A DNA stretch of 7,462 nt from Cytophagales bacterium (GTDB lineage: Bacteria > Bacteroidota > Bacteroidia > Cytophagales > Spirosomataceae), in the NCBI GenBank assembly GCA_013205605.1, contig JABMMK010000339.1, positions 1 to 7,462 of the forward strand. The letters are read 5' to 3'. Positions 1-4,431 of the stretch are shown here, piece after piece. The position numbers and the translations under genes were made by a program. A model generated the notes under the pieces. That model had not been told where the DNA came from. It was given only the letters and a program-made list of their open reading frames with translations, and made no database searches. How positions within the stretch are numbered: the first letter of the stretch is position 1; each line of letters starts with the position of its first letter.

Positions 1-617
1 ATTCACAGGGAGCGACTATTTTTGAAAATTGGGTTTCGCTTTTACACGATGCTATTTGGTCTGATGAGTTTGCTGCAGATGAAAATGCGCCTATGAATAG
101 TCCTTCCATGGATCGAACCATTAAAATGATGCAAGATGAATCCAATGCTATTTGGTGGGATAATGTAAAAACCAAAACCAAAAAGGAAAATATGGAGGAA
201 ATTATTTCCGCCTCATTTAAGGCTTCCATTGATACCTTGGTGAAAAAGCATGGCCCTATTGGATCTGAGTGGGCATGGTACAAACATAAGCAAACAGGAG
301 TTAGGCACTTAATTCCGGGCATGGATGCATTAAGTAGATTGAATATCCCTATGGGTGGGGGTGGAACGATTGTGAATGCAACTACAACGAAGACAGGTCC
401 TTCTTGGCGAATGATTGTTGAACTTTCAAAGGAAGGAAGACCTAAAGCTCATGGAGTTTATCCAGGGGGTCAGTCTGGAAATCCGGGCAGTGCACATTAT
501 GACGATTTGATTGACACATGGGCTAAGGGAGAACTTAGGTCTTTGTTATATTTAGATAAACCTGAGGATGCAACGGGGCGTTTGCGTAAGAAAATTATAT
601 TATCAATAAAAAAATAG
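1..617 (+). CDS. Penicillin acylase family protein (peptidase S45), C-terminal fragment
   Basis: The reading frame is open from position 3 to the TAG at 615-617, so the gene starts upstream of the window and about 204 C-terminal residues are seen. The family consists of Ntn hydrolases that are exported, cut themselves into alpha and beta chains, and hydrolyse amide bonds such as those of penicillins or acyl-homoserine lactones. The visible part matches the end of the beta chain: a segment with GPSWRMIVEL followed by YPGGQSGNPGSAHYDD and a W-x-KGE motif, which is the usual conserved C-terminus of these enzymes. The catalytic N-terminal serine of the beta chain and the signal peptide lie outside the window, so neither activity nor substrate can be judged. 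The first methionine in view (position 93) is internal, because the coding pattern runs on upstream of it. It is followed after 2 bp by a small membrane protein gene, probably in the same transcript. Confidence 0.9.
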   Translation, partial: SQGATIFENWVSLLHDAIWSDEFAADENAPMNSPSMDRTIKMMQDESNAIWWDNVKTKTKKENMEEIISASFKASIDTLVKKHGPIGSEWAWYKHKQTGVRHLIPGMDALSRLNIPMGGGGTIVNATTTKTGPSWRMIVELSKEGRPKAHGVYPGGQSGNPGSAHYDDLIDTWAKGELRSLLYLDKPEDATGRLRKKIILSIKK

Positions 618-619
618 GG

Positions 620-982
620 ATGAATCATTCGTTAAGTTTTTCGTATCAGTTGGCCATCGTTTTAGTTATGGTTGTCATTGGGGCCATTGCCGGTATTTAT
701 TTACCTTGGTACGCCTTGGGGATTTTGTTTGGTTTGTTGGCTTATATTTTACGCATTCCCACTGGGCGTGCGTTTATTTTAGGCTTGGTTTCTGGCTTTT
801 TAGTATGGGCTATTTCGGCGTATTGGATGGATGGCCAACATCCGAGTTCCTTGCCTGGTAGAATGGCCAATTTATTTCCATTAGGAGGAAGTGTTATAGG
901 TCTTTATGCTGTCACAGGCGTTTTAGGAGGTTTGACAGGTGGATTGTGGGCATGGGCTGGCGCTAAATTAAGATTCAAATAA
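620..982 (+). CDS. Small hypothetical integral membrane protein (about 4 TM helices)
   Basis: This is a 120-residue protein of unknown function. It is very hydrophobic, with four likely membrane segments near residues 8-29, 31-46, 50-69 and 88-115. A short polar stretch (DGQHPSSLPGR, about residues 71-81) sits between helices 3 and 4. The last helix is rich in glycine (VTGVLGGLTGGLW), which suggests tight helix packing. The N-terminus is short and polar, and no catalytic or metal-binding motif is visible. The ATG lies 2 bp after the stop codon of the penicillin acylase gene, so the two are very likely co-transcribed and perhaps translationally coupled. I do not recognise the family; in Bacteroidota such proteins are usually annotated as hypothetical membrane proteins. 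The gene itself is well supported by its amino-acid pattern and tight spacing. Confidence 0.8.
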   Translation: MNHSLSFSYQLAIVLVMVVIGAIAGIYLPWYALGILFGLLAYILRIPTGRAFILGLVSGFLVWAISAYWMDGQHPSSLPGRMANLFPLGGSVIGLYAVTGVLGGLTGGLWAWAGAKLRFK

Positions 983-1013
983 TAAATTTTTAGGACAATC
1001 AAAATAGACCTTG

Positions 1014-1021
1014 TATATTTG
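1014..1021 (+). promoter_or_regulatory. Bacteroidota-type -7 promoter element upstream of the ompH-like gene
   Basis: TATATTTG is an exact match to the TAnnTTTG consensus recognised by the primary sigma factor of Bacteroidota. It lies in the 69-bp gap after the small membrane protein gene and 30 bp before the GTG start, a sensible distance for a short leader. No good TTG -33 element is seen at the expected 19-21 bp spacing; only a T-rich stretch occurs near 987-990. The call is by consensus and position only. Confidence 0.5.
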
Positions 1022-1051
1022 TTCCCGTTACCATTTTAAAAACGAATACAC

Positions 1052-1636
1052 GTGAAAAATTTACCTTATGTTTGGCTGGGCATTTTAACAGTCGCCATTG
1101 CATTTTTGTTTTTGAAGCCTGCAGGATCTGTTGGTTCAGGTTTAGGTGCTTCTACTGCGGATGGAAAAAGGATCGTTTTTGTTAATTCTGATTCTTTATT
1201 AAATAATTATCAGTTTTATAAAGATGCTCAAAAAGAGTTTGAAAATAAGGGATACCGCTTGCAAGTTGACCTAGGTCAAAAAGAGCGTGCCCTTCAATCT
1301 GAATTGCAAGCTATTCAGCAACGTGCTTCTGCAATGACGCAAGCTGAGTTGCAAGCTGCGGATATGACTTTGAAGAAAAAGGGATCTGAATTGCAACAAT
1401 ATAGCCAACAAAAGCAAGCGGAATTAGGGCAAGAGCAGGCAAAGAAAAACGAGGAATTATACAATAACATTCGTGAGTATGTGGGCAAGGTGAACAAGGA
1501 GAATAAGTATGAGTTTGTTTTAGGATATTCAAAAATTGGCGGTGGAATTTTATTTGCGGATGAGTCGGTCGACGTAACCCAAAAAATGATTGAGGGATTG
1601 AATAAAGAATATGCTGCTAAGAAAGGCGACAAATAG
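1052..1636 (+). CDS. OmpH/Skp-family periplasmic chaperone-like protein
   Basis: The product has 194 residues and resembles OmpH/Skp proteins, periplasmic chaperones that carry unfolded outer-membrane proteins towards the Bam complex. A hydrophobic segment at about residues 6-22 is a signal peptide or membrane anchor. It is followed by the typical family opening IVFVNSDSLLNNY (41-53), a long Gln/Glu/Lys/Ala-rich coiled coil (about 56-148) that would form the tentacle arms, and a closing beta strand region with YEFVLGYSKIGGGILFAD (153-170). The start is GTG at 1052; no in-frame ATG gives the signal segment, and a TAnnTTTG promoter lies 30 bp upstream. A strong intrinsic terminator follows the stop, so it is probably a single-gene transcript. 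The family assignment is firm. The chaperone role is inferred from homologues, and the retained hydrophobic N-terminus leaves open whether the mature protein is free or anchored. Confidence 0.9.
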   Translation: MKNLPYVWLGILTVAIAFLFLKPAGSVGSGLGASTADGKRIVFVNSDSLLNNYQFYKDAQKEFENKGYRLQVDLGQKERALQSELQAIQQRASAMTQAELQAADMTLKKKGSELQQYSQQKQAELGQEQAKKNEELYNNIREYVGKVNKENKYEFVLGYSKIGGGILFADESVDVTQKMIEGLNKEYAAKKGDK

Positions 1637-1655
1637 ATTTTAATGATTGGAGGAG

Positions 1656-1685
1656 GCCACGCAGTTCGACTGTGTGGCTTTTTTT
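1656..1685 (+). terminator. Intrinsic (rho-independent) terminator after the ompH-like gene
   Basis: GCCACGCAGT (1656-1665) pairs with ACTGTGTGGC (1669-1678) to give a 10-bp stem with one G-U pair and a 3-nt loop, followed directly by seven Ts (1679-1685). It begins 20 bp after the ompH-like stop codon and ends 12 bp before the smpB start. This means smpB either has a promoter overlapping this hairpin or depends on read-through. Confidence 0.92.
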
Positions 1686-1697
1686 ATGTAAGAGGAA

Positions 1698-2159
1698 ATG
1701 GGAAAGGATAAGATTCTTAAGACGATTGAAATTAAAAACCGACGGGCTTCCTTTGAATATTCATTCATAGACACGTTTACGGCGGGAATGGTTTTGATGG
1801 GTACGGAGATTAAATCGATTCGCCAGGGAAAGGCGAACTTGACGGATTCTTATTGCTTATTTTTTCAGGGGGAATTGTATGTTCGTAACATGCATATTTC
1901 AAAGTATGATGAAGGAACTCATTTTAATCACGACCCGCTTCGGGATCGAAAATTATTATTATCCAAGAGGGAATTAGGGAAATTGCAGAAGGAATTAAAG
2001 AATGTAGGTTTAACGATTATTCCTACTCGCTTATTTATTTCGGACAATGGATATGCGAAATTGAATTTTGCTTTGGCCAAAGGGAAGAAGACCTTTGATA
2101 AGCGGGATGATATTAAGGAAAAGGATGTGAAGCGAGAAATGGATCGTTCTCTTAGTTAG
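1698..2159 (+). CDS. smpB: SsrA-binding protein SmpB
   Basis: SmpB binds tmRNA (SsrA) and brings it to ribosomes stalled on broken mRNAs, so that the nascent chain is tagged for degradation and the ribosome is freed. The 153-residue product has the normal family length and all its hallmarks: NRRASFEY (14-21), GTEIKSIRQGKANL (35-48), YVRNMHISKY (61-70), HDPLRDRKLLL (78-88) and the basic AKGKKTFDKRDDIKEKD segment (127-143). This last segment leads into the C-terminal tail that enters the empty mRNA channel. The ATG at 1698 is preceded almost directly by GAGGAA (1692-1697), closer than usual for a ribosome binding site. An upstream in-frame ATG at 1686 is followed at once by TAA and is excluded. 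The 3' end overlaps the convergent hemJ-like gene by 8 bp. The ssrA gene is not in the window. Confidence 0.97.
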   Translation: MGKDKILKTIEIKNRRASFEYSFIDTFTAGMVLMGTEIKSIRQGKANLTDSYCLFFQGELYVRNMHISKYDEGTHFNHDPLRDRKLLLSKRELGKLQKELKNVGLTIIPTRLFISDNGYAKLNFALAKGKKTFDKRDDIKEKDVKREMDRSLS

Positions 2160-2709
2160 CTTTTTCTCTCAATTTTTTCACGATTTTAACGGCAGACAGG
2201 ATGGCGATGGCGAAGGCCACAAAGCCTAGAAGCCCGTACATCCAATCGAGGGTATTTTTGGCTACTACGATGAATACGACAGCGACCAATAGGATGGTGG
2301 CTATTTCATTAAAGAGTCTTAGTTGGTTTCCGGAAAGAATGAAATTTTGGTTTCTGAAGCTGCGGATCAGGTGTCTGCAATAGAAGTGATAGAGTGTGAT
2401 GCAGACGACAAAGGCTAATTTAAGATGCAACCAAGGTTGTTGGCCAAAGCTATCCCACCATACTAGGTAAATCAGAGAGATTCCTGAAATCCAGGTGAGC
2501 CAAAAGGCAGGTATCATGATCGCATTATAAAGAATTTTCTCCATTTTCTCGAACTGTTTGGAAAGAATGGTTTTTTCAATTTCGGGTTTATCCTGAGCTT
2601 CAGCGTGGTAAACGAGTAAACGAGGTAGGTAGAAAAGCCCGGCAAACCATGAGGTGACCAAAATGATGTGCACCGATTTTAACGTTTGATAGAGTGCTGC
2701 GTCGCTCAT
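2152..2709 (-). CDS. hemJ: HemJ-like protoporphyrinogen IX oxidase (UPF0093/CopD-like membrane protein)
   Basis: HemJ proteins are membrane haem-binding enzymes that oxidise protoporphyrinogen IX to protoporphyrin IX in bacteria lacking HemG or HemY. The 185-residue product shows the family pattern: an N-terminal helix with KSVHIILVTSWFAGLFYLPR (11-30, conserved His14), the LVYHAEA motif (32-38), the WLHLK motif with Lys97 (93-97), and RLFNEIATILL (131-141) leading into a helix ending VVAK. Five or so hydrophobic segments are visible, at about 12-34, 58-84, 96-115, 133-151 and 154-175. The final helix and basic tail extend beyond the shortest family members but are common in Bacteroidota homologues, which are often labelled CopD family. 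The start codon overlaps the stop of the upstream GT2 gene in an ATGA (2706-2709), indicating translational coupling. Oxidase function is inferred from the family. Confidence 0.85.
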   Translation of the reverse strand: MSDAALYQTLKSVHIILVTSWFAGLFYLPRLLVYHAEAQDKPEIEKTILSKQFEKMEKILYNAIMIPAFWLTWISGISLIYLVWWDSFGQQPWLHLKLAFVVCITLYHFYCRHLIRSFRNQNFILSGNQLRLFNEIATILLVAVVFIVVAKNTLDWMYGLLGFVAFAIAILSAVKIVKKLREKAN

Positions 2710-3485
2710 GATGCTCGGTGATATCGGTTAAATAAGCTATTTATTTTGAGTTGGATTACCCCGAAAATCGCTTCTTTGAATATATTAGCTGACATTTTGC
2801 TTGTACCTTTTGTTCGATCGGTAAAGATTATAGGCACTTCGAGAATGTTGAATTTATATTTCCAGGTAGTGAATTTCATTTCTACTTGGAATGCGTAGCC
2901 AATAAATTTTATTTGGTCTAGGTGGATTGTTTCCAATACTTTTTTCCGGTAGCAAACGAAACCTGCAGTGGCGTCTTGGATGGGCATTCCGGTGATGAAG
3001 CGAACATAAAACCCTGCGAAATAGGACATTAATACTCGGTCCATGGGCCAGTTAACCACATTGACACCGTTGATATACCGAGAGCCAATGGACATATCCG
3101 CGGATAATGCAAGCGAGGGATCAATCTTTTCGGACTTTAATTCTTCTGGGCTAGCGCAGGCGTAAAAAAGTCGGATGAGATCTTCAGGATTATGTGAAAA
3201 ATCGGCATCCATTTCAAAGATGAAATCATAATTATTTTCGATGGACCATTTAAACCCTGCGATATATGCGGTTCCGAGTCCCATTTTACCTTTTCTTTCG
3301 ATGAGATAAACTCGGGTGGGATTTTCATTTTGGACTAATTTTACGGCATTGCCAGTCCCATCAGGGGAACCATCGTCCACGATTAAAACATTGAAACGCG
3401 GTTTCAGGCTCAACACCTTTTCGATGATGGCTGTGATGTTTTCGATTTCGTTGTAGGTCGGGATAATGACTATCCTGTTATTCAT
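2706..3485 (-). CDS. Polyprenol monophosphomannose synthase-like glycosyltransferase (GT2, DPM1 family)
   Basis: This 259-residue protein resembles dolichol/polyprenyl-phosphate mannosyltransferases, which transfer a sugar from a nucleotide donor to a lipid phosphate carrier at the cytoplasmic face of the membrane. The visible motifs are IIPTYNE (7-13), VDDGSPDGT (36-44) for nucleotide binding, GKMGLGTAY (66-74), the metal-binding DAD (93-95), QDATAGF (170-176) and RTKGTSKM (224-231). There is no C-terminal membrane domain, so it is the single-domain, soluble or membrane-associated type. Residues 108-130 form a polar stretch between the DAD region and IGSRY that seems longer than in typical relatives. 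The stop overlaps the hemJ-like start by 4 bp, and the start overlaps the tag stop by 8 bp, so the gene is the middle of a compact operon. The sugar and acceptor are not determined by the sequence. Confidence 0.92.
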   Translation of the reverse strand: MNNRIVIIPTYNEIENITAIIEKVLSLKPRFNVLIVDDGSPDGTGNAVKLVQNENPTRVYLIERKGKMGLGTAYIAGFKWSIENNYDFIFEMDADFSHNPEDLIRLFYACASPEELKSEKIDPSLALSADMSIGSRYINGVNVVNWPMDRVLMSYFAGFYVRFITGMPIQDATAGFVCYRKKVLETIHLDQIKFIGYAFQVEMKFTTWKYKFNILEVPIIFTDRTKGTSKMSANIFKEAIFGVIQLKINSLFNRYHRAS

Positions 3486-4053
3486 GTTTATTTTTTGGGT
3501 GGCAAAAGCAATCTAATGTGTGATCTATGTACATTCCTGAGGCTTGCATAAAAGCATAACAGATGGTTGGGCCGACAAATCGGAAACCATGTTTCTTTAG
3601 TGATTTACTCATGTTCTCGGAAATTTCGGTACTGACAGGTAAATCCTTTAGGCTATGGAAATGATTTAGGATGGGATTGAAGTCCACAAATTCCCAAATA
3701 TATCGATCAAAGCTACCAAATTTTTCCTGAATTTTCATGAAGGCAATGGCATTCGTTTTGACGGATTGTATTTTGAGTCTATTTCGAATAATGTTTGGGT
3801 TTAAGGTTGCTTCGTTTTGTTTTTCTTCGCTCCAATGAGCCAGTTTAGTATAGTCGAAATTTTCGAATTGAGTTCTGAAATGTATTCTTTTTCTTAAAAT
3901 CGTGATCCAACTTAATCCCGATTGAAATCCTTCGAGGCTTAAGAGTTCAAAGAGTGCTTGGTCTACATGCATTTCTTTTCCCCATTCTAGATCGTGGTAA
4001 TCTTGGTAAAGGGTGTCATTTGAACACCAGGCACATCTTATTTGATCAGGCAT
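3478..4053 (-). CDS. tag: DNA-3-methyladenine glycosylase I (Tag)
   Basis: Tag removes 3-methyladenine from alkylated DNA as the first step of base excision repair. The 191-residue product aligns along its whole length with the Escherichia coli enzyme from memory. The four zinc ligands are present with the same spacing, Cys7, His20, His178 and Cys182 (E. coli Cys4, His17, His175, Cys179). The signatures YHDLEWG (19-25), LEGFQSGLSWITIL (40-53, with the base-pocket Glu41 and Trp49) and KKHGFRFVGPTICYAFMQASG (153-173) are all intact. It is the first gene of an overlapping minus-strand operon with the GT2 and hemJ-like genes. The ATG is preceded by an A-rich stretch and no Shine-Dalgarno sequence, as is usual in Bacteroidota. 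No TAnnTTTG element was found on this strand in the upstream gap, so its promoter is unknown. Confidence 0.97.
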   Translation of the reverse strand: MPDQIRCAWCSNDTLYQDYHDLEWGKEMHVDQALFELLSLEGFQSGLSWITILRKRIHFRTQFENFDYTKLAHWSEEKQNEATLNPNIIRNRLKIQSVKTNAIAFMKIQEKFGSFDRYIWEFVDFNPILNHFHSLKDLPVSTEISENMSKSLKKHGFRFVGPTICYAFMQASGMYIDHTLDCFCHPKNKHE

Positions 4054-4181
4054 TTGTTTTTTATTGATGAGGCAATTAGCTTAGATTTTTCGAGAAATGG
4101 AATTATTTACCTGATCATTTTAAATTTTATCAGGAACTTGATTAAATAGAAATACGGTTTTTTTATGCGTAATAATTAGCT

Positions 4182-4189
4182 TAGCTTTG
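4182..4189 (+). promoter_or_regulatory. Bacteroidota-type -7 promoter element for the riboswitch/btuB transcript
   Basis: TAGCTTTG matches TAnnTTTG exactly. Transcription would begin about 5-8 bp downstream, near 4195-4197, which is where the first pairing strand of the cobalamin riboswitch starts. That agreement makes the call better than a chance consensus hit. No TTG is seen at the -33 position; the region near 4158-4164 is a run of Ts. Confidence 0.6.
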
Positions 4190-4194
4190 TGACA

Positions 4195-4367
4195 GTTTAG
4201 GGTGTGTGCTTCTTTTCAAAAAGGGGCAAACACATAATAGGGAAACTAGTTGAAATCTAGCACTGTCCCCGCAACTGTAAATTTTCGTAATGCTTTTCTA
4301 ATAGACCACTGGGAAACTGGGAAGGTAAGAAAGGTAATGAAAATGAGTCAGGAGACCTGCCTTAAAC
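4195..4367 (+). ncRNA. Cobalamin (vitamin B12) riboswitch aptamer
   Basis: The conserved B12-box core CTGTCCCCGCAACTGTAA (4263-4280) is present, as are the upstream AATAGGGAA (4236-4244), the CACTG and CTGGGAAGG pair of the P6 region (4307-4325) and the closing AGTCAGGAGACCTGCC (4346-4361). Pairings I can draw are P1 as GTTTAGGG (4195-4202) with CCTTAAAC (4360-4367), a next stem TGTGTG (4203-4208) with CACATA (4231-4236), an inner arm CTTCTTTT (4209-4216) with AAAAGGGG (4219-4226), and P5 as CTAG (4246-4249) with CTAG (4257-4260). All elements are in the correct order. It lies 65 bp before a BtuB-like receptor gene, the classical target. Bound adenosyl- or other cobalamin should switch the downstream gene off; which cobalamin is preferred cannot be read off here. 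Confidence 0.95.
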
Positions 4368-4431
4368 CATACTTAATCTTGGACTACGGAGGATGGGCTA
4401 AGGTTGAGCGTTCGATTTATTTCCATTTTTT
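4368..4431 (+). promoter_or_regulatory. Structured leader (probable expression platform) between riboswitch and btuB-like start
   Basis: The 64-bp leader can form a hairpin of CTTAATCTT (4372-4380) with AAGGTTGAG (4400-4408), nine pairs including two G-U, with a 19-nt loop holding GGAGG (4388-4392) and a two-codon ATG-GGC-TAA frame (4393-4401). A second small hairpin, CCAT (4423-4426) with ATGG (4432-4435), would hide the predicted start codon. There is no stem followed by a T-run that could act as an intrinsic terminator; the T-run at 4426-4431 lacks a stable preceding stem. Translational control is therefore inferred rather than premature termination. The hairpin loop is the natural candidate for the kissing partner of aptamer loop L5, but I could not show good complementarity by eye. 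Confidence 0.5.

Noticed and set aside
1311..1632. Minus-strand open frames (73 and 105 codons) opposite the ompH-like gene
   Set aside because: They are antisense shadows of a clear coiled-coil coding gene, with low-complexity Cys/Ser/Phe-rich products.
2134..2151. GAGAA/TTCTC small hairpin at the end of smpB as a terminator
   Set aside because: It has only five pairs and an eight-base loop, lies inside the coding sequence and has no adjacent T-run.
4426..4431. T-run before the btuB-like start as a riboswitch-controlled intrinsic terminator
   Set aside because: No stable GC-containing stem directly precedes it, so a terminator is not supported.
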